The notes under the pieces: model-generated
Told to the model about the DNA's origin: nothing
Database searches by the model: none
What the model saw: the letters and a program-made list of their open reading frames with translations, nothing else
Program-made: the position numbers and the translations under genes
NCBI RefSeq assembly: GCF_901000735.1
Contig: NC_081544.1
Coordinates: 23,241,900-23,305,899, forward strand
Direction of reading: 5' to 3'
Source of the DNA: Corylus avellana
Taxonomy: Eukaryota > Streptophyta > Magnoliopsida > Fagales > Betulaceae
DNA: 64,000 nucleotides
Shown: piece after piece, positions 48,948-61,989 of the stretch
How the letters are laid out: every line of letters begins with the position of its first letter
How positions within the stretch are numbered: the stretch's first letter is position 1

Positions 48948-50285
48948 ATGTAAAACATACATATAAAAATGATAAAAAGTCTTCATCTTGAGGAAATTCT
49001 AACACTATAAATAACTTTGGACAAATGTCCAAATTAATTTGGCCTTCTTTCAACATCTCAACATCTCAACTAATAACTATTACTTTAGCTAGCTCTAACA
49101 TATACACATGTAATAGTTCATACCATTTATTGATTGAATGATGAAGTCATTTGGAGGTAAGAAGAAGACAACACATTGTGCTTTATTTGCAAAGCTAGAA
49201 AAGGAAGAAGACTCCATGTGTTCCCATTTATATATTGACATATGAATGAAATAAAGGTGAGTTTATTGTTAAATTATATGGAAAGTTGTTACATTGAAAA
49301 GACATGCACTTAGGGGGCGTAAACCGTACTCTTATGTGTGGATAATCTTTATTTTGCATTCGCATCCGCACTTTGTAGAGAGTGGATTGTAGTATCTATA
49401 TCTGGACTTTATGAAATCTGCTCATAGCCGCACATGTGCTAGCAGTTTTTTTATACTAACCACCATTAACATCTGCTTTACATTTTGTTTTTTTTTTTTT
49501 AAAAAAAAATAATAATTTATGAAGTTAATTTATATGGCCTTGTTTTTTAAAAAGCTTTTTATGAGTTTTTTTAGATGAATATACTTGATATTGTTGTCGC
49601 TTGTACTAGGATCTAGGGTTCTCTCTTTGAGTCTCCTGAGAGCAGAGGCATGAAGTGACGACAAACTACAACCAAAATAAGCTTTTATGTTGTACACATG
49701 CAATTTGTTAATAAAATTCATTGGTTGCCCTATATAGGAACATATAATAAGATAAATATAAAGCAAAATAATATGAAATAAAGGAAAGAGCGAAAGACAC
49801 ACAGAGATTAAGGTGGTTCAGCATATAAGCTACATTCACATATCAAAGCCTTAATAGACTACATATTTAATTGATTATATGATCTGAGTATATAGCTCTA
49901 TTTATAGAGCTTTACATATGATTTGAAATATTTCAAGTACAAAAATATTAATTAAATCAGGATTAGTAAATATTGTCTAAATCCCTTGATTTAAGGAATA
50001 CAAAATCAACATTTATTTTAAAGGATTTATATCCTTAACATGCCCCGCAATATTAACAGTCTGTTAGTGATCGTTGATCTTGAACATATCGAGCGGCTGG
50101 AGTTGATAGTGCCTGATTTGAAATATTTCAAATACAAAGATATCACTTAAATCAGGATCAACAAATATTAGCTAAACCCCTTGATTTAGAGAATACAAAA
50201 TCAACATTTATTCTAAATGATTTATAGTTAATTTAAAAATATTATATAATTACTAATCTTAAGCTTAATTAACTGATGTATTAAT
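48948..50285. repeat. Tandem duplication, unit B (about 1.34 kb)
   Basis: It repeats unit A from its start. It has a small extra CATCTCAA copy near 49064, retains the 196-bp internal duplication, and lacks about 480 bp corresponding to 48405-48885 of unit A. It ends in the same AATTACTAATCTTAAGCTTA phrase as unit A. Confidence 0.85.
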
Positions 50286-51412
50286 GCAATGAATTATGTT
50301 TTGTAGGTATTGGTAGAATTTCTAGCAATAAAAAAATTGTGAAAAGAAGCAAAAGAAAGGCAAAAACATGGCAGGCAATAATTGTTACTTGTCACGTGAA
50401 CCAACTTGCCAATTGCCATGGGGTATTTTGGAATTATCATTGGGTTCATTAAATGCAAAGTGAAAAGAGAATTGAGTCTCTGTTTGTGCAAGAGATCTAG
50501 ATCGAAGAAAACAACGACAACAAAAAAAAAAATGAAGAAGTTGCCAAGGGTCTTGTACTGCATGAACAGATGAAGCCTGAAGAAATGAAAATAATTTAAG
50601 AGGAAAAGAAAGAAAAGCCATGAAACAACATGTCTGCCAGCCACAGATCTAAATCTGCTACAGCAGGAACAAGCTAGGTGGGTCAAAAGCTGAAGAAAAC
50701 GTGAAGGAGCCAGGGCAGTGAGAAGAGAAGCAGCTGCTAATTTTTCTCTGCATGCAAAAACCAAATAAGAGACAAATTTTGTCTGACTCAAACCAAGGTG
50801 ATCAGAGGAAAAAGCAGCAGACCCGTGAGGCTTGATAAATGAAAAGCATAACTTCTTTCAAAATTTCAGTGCATGTGTGTTACAAAGAAGGAAAGAGCTC
50901 TTCTTGACTGATCAACGACAGTACGCGCATGGGACCAACTGGAGATAGTTTTGGAAAAGAAAGGGCGAAGATCAGCTGCTGGGAGAATTTCTCTTTACAA
51001 GGATGTGGAGGGTCCATTTTTCTTTTCCTATTTTTTGTTTTTGTCTTTCTTTTATATTATGTTGAGTTTAATGTTTAACGCTCTGATTATGGAATTTATT
51101 TTCTTGGTTATGAGTAGTTAATCTTTTAGGTAGAGCTATATATGGGTGAAGCCTAACATTTCTATTTTGTGTTCTTAAGACTATGTTTAATGTTTTTTTA
51201 TAGACCAGTGATATAATGTTGGGAATGTTTTTAATTTGAGAACGATTCCACGTGGACAAGTTGTTTTGATTCATTATCATTTTTCTTTATATCAAATGCT
51301 TACTTTTTGTTTGATTTGTTATGATTCAAATGTATAGTGGATGCTTAATCTTTCTTAACATTTCATTGAAATCAAATTTTCAATCAAACTCATGCTCAAT
51401 CTACTTTATTTT
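50286..51412. other. Probable retroelement-derived non-coding DNA
   Basis: A 165-codon minus-strand frame (50294-50791) is hydrophobic and low in complexity (FFIFFFVVVVFF) and is not accepted as a gene. The plus strand has purine-rich leader-like text (50480-51000) followed by GAGTAGTTAATCTTTTAGGT (about 51113), a phrase type I associate with dispersed plant repeats. The element class is not determined. Confidence 0.35.
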
Positions 51413-53025
51413 TAGGGTTAAATATTTTTTTGCCCCACGTAATTTAACAATTTTATTTTTTACCCATTCAATTTCATTTTGTAAAATAGATGATACCTCG
51501 ATAATGGCAAAAAACAAAGATAATACCTCCATCCAAAAATTGACGGAAATTCATGTTATCACCATTAAAAAAGTGACACGTGTCCATATACCTAATTAAA
51601 AATAAAAAATTTTAAATCTAAAGTTATTAAAGACATTATTTTTTTTTAGTTAAAAATAAATTTTTTTAAAAAAAAAAATTGGAAAAGGGGTGGCTAGGGT
51701 GGCCGGTTTGGAGGGTAACTGAACTTTGGGGGTGGTTTCGGCCACCCCATTTTTCAAGTTGGGGGTGGCTCGCCATGAGAGTGCTTCAGCCACCCTATGG
51801 CCCCAACCTAACATTTTTTTTTTTTGGTTATTTGGCCTTTAGGGATGGTTCGACCTGGGGTGATCGACCCACCGTCCACCCCATGGCCATGGCCTCAAAC
51901 TTAACATTTGTTTTTTTAATTTGGCCTTCGGAGAACCACCCCCAATGGCCATGGCTCCAAGCCTAATATTTTTATTTTTATTTATTTATTTATTTTTCAT
52001 TTGGTCCTTAGGGTGCTTAGTCACCCCTATGGCCCAAAACCTAACTTTTTTTTTTTTTTTTTTTTTTTAAGGTTTAAATACCCTTAAGCCCTTTGTAGGT
52101 TAACAACTTTATTTTTTGCCCCCTCGGTTTCGTTTTGTATCATAGATGGTACTTCAATAATGGTTAAAGATGGAGATTGTACCCCAGTCTAACTTTTGTC
52201 TAAAATTTGACAGAAATCCATGTCAGCATCGCTAAAAACTCGACATGTGTCCATATACCTAATTAAAAATAAAAATAAAAATGATTAAAAATCTTTTATT
52301 TTATTATTTATTTATTTTTTTAAAAAAAAGGGTGGCTGAGTTACCCCCAACAGCCTTGGGGGTGGTTCAGCCACACCCAATAGCCTTGGGGGTGGTTTCG
52401 ACCACCCCCATTTTGAAACTTGGGGGTGGTTCGGCCACTCCTTAGGGCAAAATGGGGGTGGCTCCAAAATGGGAGGCTCGAGCCTTTTTTATTTATTTAT
52501 TTTTTTTTAATTTAATTTAATTTTTTATTTTAAGGGATTTTAATCATTTTAATTTTTTTTAATTTTTTAATTACGTATATGGACACGTGTCACGTTTTTA
52601 GAGGTGCTGACGAGGCTTTCCGTCAAATTTTGGACGGAAGTTAGACGGGGTATCATCTCCATCTTTAACCATTATTGAGGTACTACTATCTGTGACACAA
52701 AACGAAACTGAGGGAGCAAAAAATAAAATTGTTAAACCACAAGGGGCAAAAGAGTATGTAACCCTTTTTTTATTTGGCCTTACGGGGTGGCCGAATCACC
52801 CACATTTTGTTTTTATTTTTTATTTTATTTTTTAAATTAGGTATATGAACTTGCGTCAATTTTTTAAGGGTGCTTACGTGAATTTTTGTCAAAGTTTTAG
52901 ACGAAAGTTAGATGGATGTACTATCTCTATTTGTAGCCATTATCGAGGTACCATATGTGATACAAAATGAAACCAAGTGAGCAAAAAATAAAGTGAAACC
53001 ATAAGGAGCTCAAACTAACTTTCCT
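51413..53025. mobile_element. Long-arm inverted-repeat element, outer of a nested pair
   Basis: The left arm (TAGGGTTAAATATTTTTTTG, AAAATTGACGGAAATTCATG, GACACGTGTCCATATACCTA) is mirrored at 52835-53020 (TAGGTATATGAACTTGCGTC ... AGCAAAAAATAAAG). Its core (51683-51990 and 52770-52810) is rich in GGGGTGGC/GCCACCCC words. A complete second element sits within it. No transposase is encoded. Confidence 0.8.
52068..52765. mobile_element. Long-arm inverted-repeat element, inner of the nested pair
   Basis: The left arm TTTAAATACCCTTAAGCCCT, then TTTATTTTTTGCCCCCTCGG, GACAGAAATCCATGTCAGC and CATGTGTCCATATACCTAAT. The right arm (52556-52765) is the reverse complement: ATGGACACGTGTCACGTTTT, CGTCAAATTTTGGACGGAAG, GGGAGCAAAAAATAAAATTG, GAGTATGTAACCC. 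The core, 52331-52470, repeats GGGGGTGGTTCAGCCAC-type words. Confidence 0.85.
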
Positions 53026-54600
53026 CGGTTTAACTTCCCTTCTCAAACTACTACCCGATTTACAATGTCTTCCTCAAATTTTTAATGATGACAATGTCTC
53101 TTTTAAATTATCAAAAATTATCAATGTCCCTCTTAATGACAAAAATACCCTTAATAATTTTTTTTTTTTTAAAAAAAAAAACTAACAAATAAAAAATAAA
53201 AGAAAGAAAAAAGTGAGTGAAAATTAAAAAAAAAAAAAAGGTTTTTGTTAAAGAAAAAAAAATTAATTTTTTTTTGTTTTTGAATTTATAATTGTATTTT
53301 TTTTCTTGTTGACAAATATTTAGAGTCATTTTTTTCTTCTTGCTAGCCTTGGGTTTTGTAGTTTGAGGAGACATTGTTAATTTTTTTTGTTTGATATGTC
53401 CACACAAGAGGGAAGTATGGGTGAAAATGCGGTTATAGTTAAAGGTTATTTAACCGCTTAGGCGGTTACTAAATTCATTAGCTGCATCCGCTAGGTGGTT
53501 AGCGGTTAGCCAGCGGTTAGTAAACATATAACCATCCGCTATAACTGCTTTTTTTAAAGTTGGGCATTTAGGCCAATTTTCGGTTTTGGGCTTTTTCTCT
53601 TATATACCACATTGGACCAAATTGCTCTAAAATGAGCCCATATTAAAAAATTCAAAATATTTGACCCCAAATTTACATTAATTTACATTTTCTTGTACTT
53701 AAAAAAAAAAAAAAAAGTCCTTAAATGTAAATCAAAACTTGTTAAGAGTACAAGTTATACTAATAGAAAATAATAATAATAATAATAATATGATTATATA
53801 TATTATAATAATAATACATTAATACTTCAATTGTGGTTATAAGTAATATATTGTTTAATCCAATGTCAATTACTTAATTTGATATTATACGAATCACATT
53901 ATCATTGTACATGAATATTATGATTAATTATTTGAATTTAATTTGAATCATATGATTAAGTATTGATCTTATACATTTATATTATTCAATATACATATAT
54001 GTATAATTATAATTTATAACATATATGGACTTATAAGTTTATAACATACATTGCAACTAAGTCTCTAAGTACTTAATTGTTGTATTAGTATGAACTTGTA
54101 TACTTATGAGTTATGTCATATTATATATGTATAATTTGTTATTATATAATCATATGAGTGATAATTTGAGAAGGATATATATATATATATGAATATATAT
54201 ATCAAATTAAAAAAGTGTGTCATTTTCTTTCTTTGAACCCCTCTCAAATACACAAAGGTTAGGAAGAACCCAAACAACATTCCCCAAAAAAAAAAAAAAA
54301 AACCAGCATTTTCTTATTGGTTTTGGTTCGGTTCAATCCAAGCGGGTCAAAAAAGTAGTGATATAAGGAGGATCATAGTCTTCATAGATTACTCCTAAAT
54401 GTGATCTGATTTTTAAAATCACAAATAAATCAAAATTAAATAATAACAATTTCAAATTCAATGGTAATTTTAAAAACATAATCGCATTTAGAAAGACTTG
54501 GTAAGGTTGAAGTGTGTCGTTTTCTTTTCTTTTCTAGATCGGTAACAGAAAGTGTTGGTGTTAAGGACTAAAACGCATCGTATCACTACGCTTGTTCCTT
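53026..54600. other. Intergenic region, no supported gene
   Basis: Homopolymer-rich DNA (53155-53290), a GCGGTTA-rich segment with several near-copies (about 53430-53550), an (AAT)n run (about 53768-53790) and TA-rich DNA to 54200. Short frames only. Confidence 0.5.
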
Positions 54601-54647
54601 CACCATTTGAGAGACAACCCCCCACAAAAGCAAGCAGAGCTAGCTAT

Positions 54648-54656
54648 AAACCCTAG
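54648..54656 (+). promoter_or_regulatory. Telo-box-like AAACCCTAG before the TPR gene
   Basis: AAACCCTAG occurs 74 bp before the start codon in a C/A-rich leader. It matches the core AAACCCTA of telo-boxes found around the transcription start of many plant housekeeping genes. Confidence 0.45.
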
Positions 54657-54729
54657 CAATTCAAACCCCAAACCCCAAAGAAAACCAAAGCAATTGCTAA
54701 CACCATAATCTTCTCCTTCTCAGTTGACA

Positions 54730-56078
54730 ATGACTGAAGCAGCAGAGGCAAAATCAGGTGCGAGGATCTCTTCGGAAGGAGGTGATGGGACTGGGACTGG
54801 GGAGGAGATATCCCTGAAAGATAAAGGCAATGATTTTTTCAAATCAGGGAATTACCTCAAAGCCGCTGCTCTCTACACACAGGCCATCAAGCTTGACCCC
54901 TCTAACCCCGCTCTTTACAGGTACCCATAAAAAATGTGTTTTTATTTTTATTTTTTTAAGTAAAATATTAGCATTAGTTATTAGAGTTTGTTAACTTTGT
55001 CAAAATGTGATTTTGATTTGTCAGTTGCACAGTTAACTTGATTGATTCAAATGGGTAATTGCTGCTCGGTTCTCTGTTTTTTTTTTTTTTGGGTGGGGGG
55101 TGTCTTTAATTTGAATTTTTCTCCATAGTGGTAGTATTAAAGTTTGATGCCTTTCTCTGATTTGTAAGTTGCAGAGTTTAACTTACAAATCAAATGGGTG
55201 TTGCTTCCAAGGTGCCTTTTTTTTTGGGGGGTTATTTCTTACTCTGTATTTTATCATTGTGGTTTTAGCTTCATGTTTCTCGTGGGATATCAGTTTAGGT
55301 GCTTTAGGTAAGATAAAAATTTAAATGGGGTTTTGTTTGTCTTTATCATTCGTCTACTCATTTGGACTTTATAAGGAGACACTGCAGATTTTTTATTTGT
55401 ATAATGTTTGTCAATGGGTGTGAAGGAGTATAACACTCTGGTGGGTCTTTTTGAGCTGTTGTTGAATTTTTGGGTCAGTGGCATTAATGTCTTTAAAATT
55501 TGGTCTTTTCATGTGAGATGGGAAGCAAGAATTGTTCATAATTGAGGGTTTGCGATAATTGTAGTTCCTTGTTGTTTGAGCGTGGGCAACATTTTGTTCC
55601 CGTTCAAAATAGTCAGACTTTGATGAAGCAACAGTGATTTTTTGTGCTTTTTGAGCAAATTAATATGACATAAGTAGATCAGTAGCATCGACCAACTAAT
55701 AAAAAGATCTCATGTTGCATTGGTTGAAATGAAAAGTATTCAGTCAAGCACAATTAGTTAATTGCGTTAAATATACTTTAGCCCCTTTAATTAATAGACA
55801 TTTTTGATAAAGCCCCACGAAGTGACAGCCGTGACACTTGGGTCCATCAAACTACCAGTTTGTTACATTTAAGCCACTTCATTAGAAGCTGCCGTTTGTT
55901 TGGATGAAAAACGTGACCACTTTTCTATCAGCCTGCATATAGTACACCTCATTTTCAAAAAAAAACCAAAGTAATAAAATAACAATAAAAAACTTATAAA
56001 AAATTTAAAATGTAGAGGGTGGCCAAACCACCCCCATGGGGTGGTTTGGTCACCCAAATCTAAGGTGGGGGTGGCTCC

Positions 56079-56113
<35 letters not shown>

Positions 56114-59100
56114 CTATTGATTAATAATTATAAGGGATAAATTTGGTTTTTTTAAGTGCCAAAATGAGCGTATTTTCAGAAGACTTTGGCCAAATATGAC
56201 TTTTCCCTCCAAACAGACGGTCAACGCTAACGGAGGGGCTTAATTACAACAAAATGGTAATTTGATGGATTCAAGTGTCACAACGGTTAGTTTGTGGGGC
56301 TTTATAAAAAACGGCTTTTAGTTGAGGGGGTTAAAGTATATTTAACCCTAGTTAATTTGTTAAGTTATCGGTGCCTGGTTATGAGCAATGAGTTCCGTAT
56401 TTTTTTTGAATTTGTAATTCCAAGAACTGGATAGTTTCTATTTGATATAGGCAATCACCTTGAGTATCAAACAATTGGCCATGATCAAGATGTTACTCTG
56501 AAGGTAAATTGAGCTCTCTAATGCTTTTGAAGAGGAGGGGAGAATGGGGAGGAGATATTTCAAATTGGTTAGTTGTTCCTTATTGAGTGTGAATATGATG
56601 TTGGGGCATGATTCAGATTTGTTAGATCCCTCATGGTGTGTAGTTTTTGAATAGGCCTACTACACCATGTGTATTTCCGGCGTGCTGTCTATAGTTCATT
56701 ATTCATGCCCAACAACATTCATTTTCCAGGTCACATTTATGCATTTAATGAGGTGCCTTTGGTAGAAGATGTAGAGGATATGAATGGTAGCTAAGATTAA
56801 AATATAGATGGGTAGTCATGACGATCTGCAAAATATGAAATGGAAATATGCTTGAGCATGCAGTTGCTGGGATGGCAGATTGTGAAAAGTAGCATGGGAA
56901 GATGAACACCACTGTGAACTTACATTGTGTTGACAGAATTGGCAGTCGAATGGCATATGTTTCATATGAATTTGTTTGTGAATATGGGTTCATCTGTTAT
57001 TGCACTAATATTGCTTTAACGGTAGTTTCATTTAGAACACATGTACCTGTGTGCATGCATGTGAATGTGTATATATTCACGAGCAATCTTCACTTTTACA
57101 ATGTTCCATTGTTGGCCAGCAACCGTGCTGCTGCATTTCTACAGTTGGTTAAGCTTAACAAAGCTCTTGCTGATGCTGAAACAACAATTTCACTGAAACC
57201 TCAGTGGGAAAAGGTAAATGTAAATGTATATTTATGATCAGTTGTACTTGATGTCCTAATTTCTTCATGAAACAGTAATATTTTGATGCATCTCTAGGGA
57301 TATTTCAGGAAAGGATGCATATTAGAGGCCATGGAACAATACGATGATGTATGTCTTAAAGTTACTTTTTTCTTTATTACAATGACGCATCTAGGCAAGA
57401 GCACATGATTTTGGTATTTTGCTGCTGATGTTTCCTATTCACATATTGCAGGCATTAACTGCCTTCCAAACAGCTTTGCAATACAATCCACAAAGTTCTG
57501 AAGTATCAAGAAAGATCAAGAGGGTTTCCCAGTTGGCGAGAGACAAAAAGAGAGCTCAAGAAGTGGAGAACAAGAGATTGAATTTTGATATGGGAAAGAA
57601 CTTGGATACATTGAAATTGGAAATGGTGAGTGTAGTTTGCAAACATATATTCCACATCTTCATGTATTTTCACTTGTTTTCTGTCATTCCGCAATTAGTG
57701 TGATACAGTACATGACTTGTTCTCTTTCTCTACAATAAAATTTTTATTACTAATATAAAAATGGTGATATATTCTAATTTTTTTTTGTTTGCTTTGATCT
57801 TCATGTTCTGCTTTACCTTCTTTCCTTCTCTCTTTTAAAGCAGTTATATTTATTCTCTAAGCTGTATGATGCAGGTAAGAATTTACTACTCATGTGGAGT
57901 TTTATTATCAGCTACTTATGTGGAGATTGCCAGAGGACCACCTGGGGTAGGATTTGTGTTCGGTATTCCCAAATAAGGAGGATTAAATTGGTCTTTCTCT
58001 TTGCAGTCTGAAAAGTATGGATCTGAAGAATGCTGGAAAGACATTTTTTCTTTTCTTGTTGAGACAATGGAGACAGCTGTAAAATCATGGCATGAAAGTT
58101 CGAAAGTGGATCCAAGAGTCCATTTCCTTCTTGATAGGGAAAAGACCCAGACTGATAAATACGCCCCAAATGTGAATATTGATAAGGTAGTAGACGTATG
58201 TGAATGCTTGTTTTGCATGTATAATTTTGCTTGTTGAGTATGATTTTCTCCTCATTTATTTGGTTTTTATGATCCCCTTATCTTGAGGTCTAATGCGTAC
58301 ACTCAACTAAATTGAATTTGTGGCTCTTATCAAGCAGTAAATTTCTAACGTTTAAATGCATGGTCCGTCATTTGCAGCTTGTATGAGTAAATTCACTTGT
58401 TCCGTTCTTGTTAATTCTTTGCTTCTTACCTATTTTCATTCATTGGTTTTATATTGTCCATGTGCCAGGCCTTTGAATCACCACATACACACGGCAATTG
58501 TTCTTCTTTTCTTAGGCAGTATGCGGAGGAGTCTTTCTCTAGAGCAGCTTGCTTGGTGACTCCCAAAAGTATCATATCTTACCCACAGGTAACTTTTAAC
58601 TTCTTCATGGCATGAGCAGGGATGATCATCATGTGACAAGCTGGATACCCTACCTGTAAATAATTAGGAATGTGGATACTTGCTAATTTAAGCTGTCTCA
58701 AGATGTGTCAACTTTAGTTTTAATGAAATTGCTTTTGTAAGGTGCCAAAGAGCCTCTACGTTGTGAATTTTTACTGCGGGGTTCGTTATTTGTTCCCTTT
58801 TTTCATTTGTTTTGCTGATCAGTTGGCACTGCAAAGAAAGTGCTTTAAAAATGCGCGTGCAAGTGAAAATGCCAACTGATTAGTTGGTAACTTCTGTTGG
58901 AAGTCTTACCATAAATTTGGGCTCAAGTATTCCTATAATTTTGAACTCTACCTTCCCCTACTAAAACAGTTATGGCTAATAATTGCCTGACGGGGAAAAA
59001 CCAAAAAGACTATTTCACGTGATGCATTTCAGTTTACACTATATATAATATGGCTGACAGTTCTAAGTAAAATGACTGTTGAAAGATCAGGCAGGTAGTT

Positions 59101-60304
59101 ATGAACTTGCTGGAAAGCCTAAATTACAAAGTTGCTGTCGTGAGCTAGCTCTTTTTTATTTACCATTATCTGAATTTAATAAAGACTAATAGCTTACTCA
59201 GTTGCCTAGGGGAAACAAAGGAAAACAAAAAAAAGAGAAGGCATATTCAATCTAGAAGTTGAAAGTGCAGTTGACAACCGGTATCAAAACACTTCTTTAC
59301 AGGTCTGGAAAGGTCAAGGATCAAGAAAGTGGAAACATGGGCAACATGATGGTTTCTTTGTTCAATTTGAGTCACCATCGCTGCGAAAGCTATGGTTTAT
59401 TCCTAGCTCCAATGAAATGGGGCAAACATTGTGCAGGTTTCTCTCTCTCTGTTTCTCGAGCATTCAATGTAATCCATTAAAAGTGTTGTTGATAATTGGA
59501 TATATGTTAAAGCAACGTACTTTAATTTGCTAAATTCAGTTTAAGCGATAGGAAAATATTTCAATTGTAGTTCCCTTGAATGTGTCATGGCCAACACTTG
59601 TTCTAGACAAGCACTATTTCTTCAGTATTTTTTTAATTTTTTTAATTTTAAAAGTAATTGACATATATCATTAAAAGTTATACTACCAGTATCAATTTGA
59701 GGAACGTGTATTACTGTTTGGTGTTAATGATTTGATTGAACAGTCCGGACCTGCAGGTCCTTCACATGGAATGCTCTTATCTCTACCTTGGTAAAATTTG
59801 ATAGTTTTTTAACCCACTTGTGGAGCTCTTTTCACTGATCCCTATCATCCCCTCAACTTCAATGGACTAATGACTCCTTTTGCTTTTAGGAACGGAGAAT
59901 TAAGAAAGTGAAAAAGAGTTTTTCTAATGGTGGTCGTGCTCCCAAAAGTTTGCCACTTTCTGATTTCAAGTTTAATGATTCTTCATAGTGATGGAGATTG
60001 GCTTCTTTTTGAGTCTCAGGATATCAGCTACTGCTTACAAGGAAACAGGACACTGTGCTTGTCCTGTTCTTCTTTTGTTTTCATAATCATTCAATGATAT
60101 TTCATATAGAACTTTGTGGTCAAATTATTCAATGTCTAATTAAGTAACATTGACACACTCCTTTTTGGACATTTTTCTCTTGTTGAAACATATGAATGCT
60201 TAATTTCAGTTCCCTTTTCAATTTGCAGGGATCCAGAGGTTCTCGACATCAGTGCCCATGAAGTGCTTCCACGCCTGTTCAAGGAAACGCTTTCCAATTC
60301 TTAG
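54730..60304 (+). CDS. TPR carboxylate-clamp protein, Hsp70/Hsp90 co-chaperone-like
   Basis: Eight exons: 54730-54920, 57120-57213, 57298-57348, 57452-57625, 58007-58186, 58469-58588, 59303-59436, 60229-60304; all phases close to give 339 aa. Three TPRs occupy about residues 28-130 (SLKDKGNDFFKSGNYLKAAA, SNRAAAFLQLVKLNKALADA, WEKGYFRKGCILEAMEQYDD). The five clamp residues that hold the C-terminal EEVD of Hsp70 and Hsp90 are at K30, N34, N65, K95 and R99, with the same spacing as HOP TPR1. A charged linker (KDKKRAQEVENKRLNFDMGK) leads to a plant-conserved C-terminal domain with DPRVHFLLDREKTQTDKYAP, AACLVTPKSIISYPQVWKGQ and FFVQFESPSLRKLWFIPSS. I believe it corresponds to the Arabidopsis TPR3-type protein, but that name is from memory. 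The ATG at 54730 is used; a TTG two codons earlier is in frame. Intron 1 is 2.2 kb and holds an inverted-repeat element. Confidence 0.93.
55762..56352. mobile_element. Inverted-repeat element with GGGGTGG core, in TPR gene intron 1
   Basis: The left arm GCGTTAAATATACTTTAGCC, GATAAAGCCCCACGAAGTGA and CATCAAACTACCAGTTTGTT is mirrored by AATTTGATGGATTCAAGTGT, TTGTGGGGCTTTATAAAAAA and GGGGTTAAAGTATATTTAAC (56270-56347). The core at 55995-56080 is GGTGGCCAAACCACCCCCAT with an inverted continuation and a long T run. It is non-coding and would be removed with the intron. Confidence 0.82.
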
Positions 60305-61989
60305 TAGTTATCTTGGCTGGAGTTTCCATCATAGAAATTTGGGTCATCTGCTAAAGTTGGAGGGCTATGAGTTTAGTTTAAAAGAAATACACAACACAAC
60401 TTTGAGGTGGTAAATGCTTGCCAACGCCTGCTTTTCTTTGTCATACCATGTGTGTATTCCAGTTTTAAACTCTTTTTGAAAATTCTGCAAGCTTTTTTGA
60501 GTGCTTTGGTTTTGCAGATACTTAGTTATATGAATGCTTTTCCTATACTCTGGTGATAAGGAGGGCTTTGGCCCTTGAACTAAGTGGCTCATTTCTGATG
60601 CTGACACCGTATTACTAACAGTGCTTGCAAGCTTTTGGTCTTCATTATTTCATTTATTCCTTCACAACTCAATATTATAAACCGGGTGTTTGAGCTTTAG
60701 TTGAGTTGTTAAAATTGAATTTGGAATCACTAAGAGCATGTTCGGGATTTCCTCGGGATTACGTTAAGGAGCTGAAAAGTGCTTATATGTACATAAAAAG
60801 TTGCACCAAACAAAAACAATCCATTTGGTAAAAAAATGGGGGTACTCATTTTTATTTTTTGTGCCATTTGGCCGTCGTCAATAGCCATAAGAGTGGTTTG
60901 GCCATCCTCAGATATGCTCTGAAGAGGTGGCTGAATCTCCCCTAAGGTTACAGGAGTGGTTCGACCACCCCCATTTATTTGTCAAAACTTCAAACTGCAT
61001 AACCTAAAATGCATTTACCCCCTATCAAAATCAAAATGCATGAGAGAACGCTTAGAAGGAGGGGCTTTGAGGTTGTGTTAAATGATACAAGGCCTATGAC
61101 TTTCAAAGGCAAACCATGATAAATACTCAACATGTATGGACAAAAGCCAATACTTCAAAGAAAATCAGAAACAAAAGCAAACCATCATGAGAATCTGCAA
61201 GCTTGTTCTTGCGCTTGGCGGGTATGCTATGTGAATATCTCGCGCTTCATGGGTCTGCTGCTTGAACTCCGGTAGGTCATGGTTGCCTTTGTGGTCTTGG
61301 TTCGGCTCAAAGTTTTTCTATTGGTAAGCTTCACAAAATTTCTCCTCAAACTTTCATGCGTTTTAAATGAGATTTCTATTGTTCAAGAACTCGCAATTTT
61401 GGGTATTTAACTTTCAATTTTTTGCAATATTTTCTATTTGTTATAATATTTCATTAAATCTTGTCAAAATTTTCAAAATACCTCAATTTTATTTATAAAA
61501 ACAAATGACAAAGATTCAGGTGTAGGTATTTTTGCAAATTTAATTAAATCTTGACCAATGCTTGAATCTTTGCAATTTTTTATTTTATTTTTTAATAATA
61601 AAAAAACATGGATATTTTGGAAATTTTGACAAGGTTTAACGGAAAATCTTAATGCGGGAAAAACATTGCAAAAAATTGAAAGTTCGATATCCTAAATTAA
61701 GAGTTTTTGAACATTGGGGGGAAGTTTTGTGAAGTTTCCCTTTCCTATTTCCATCCTACTAAACCTGTAAACACTTATACATAGGGATGAGCAGATTAAC
61801 CGTTTATCGCCTAATGAACTAAACCGACATAAACTACCTACTGCCAGAAGTCGGTCGATAATTGATTAATGATTTCTATACCAACGTCAGTTCGGTTCGG
61901 TTAATCGGTATAAATATTTTTTGTAGGTTAACCGAATTAACAGATAATAAATATTCTATGGCCAATTTATTAGTAGAAGTGTAGAGAAT
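60305..61989. other. 3' UTR of the TPR gene and intergenic region
   Basis: The UTR probably ends within a few hundred bases. A GGTGGTT/CCACCCC core segment is at 60868-60980. At 61330-61740 a degenerate foldback is suggested: CTTCACAAAATTTCTCCTCA at the left and GAAGTTTTGTGAAGTTTCCC at the right. No gene is supported. Confidence 0.5.

Noticed and set aside
50294..50791. 165-codon minus-strand frame with Phe/Val runs
   Set aside because: Its open length comes from A-rich plus-strand text; no transmembrane family pattern and no conserved motif seen.
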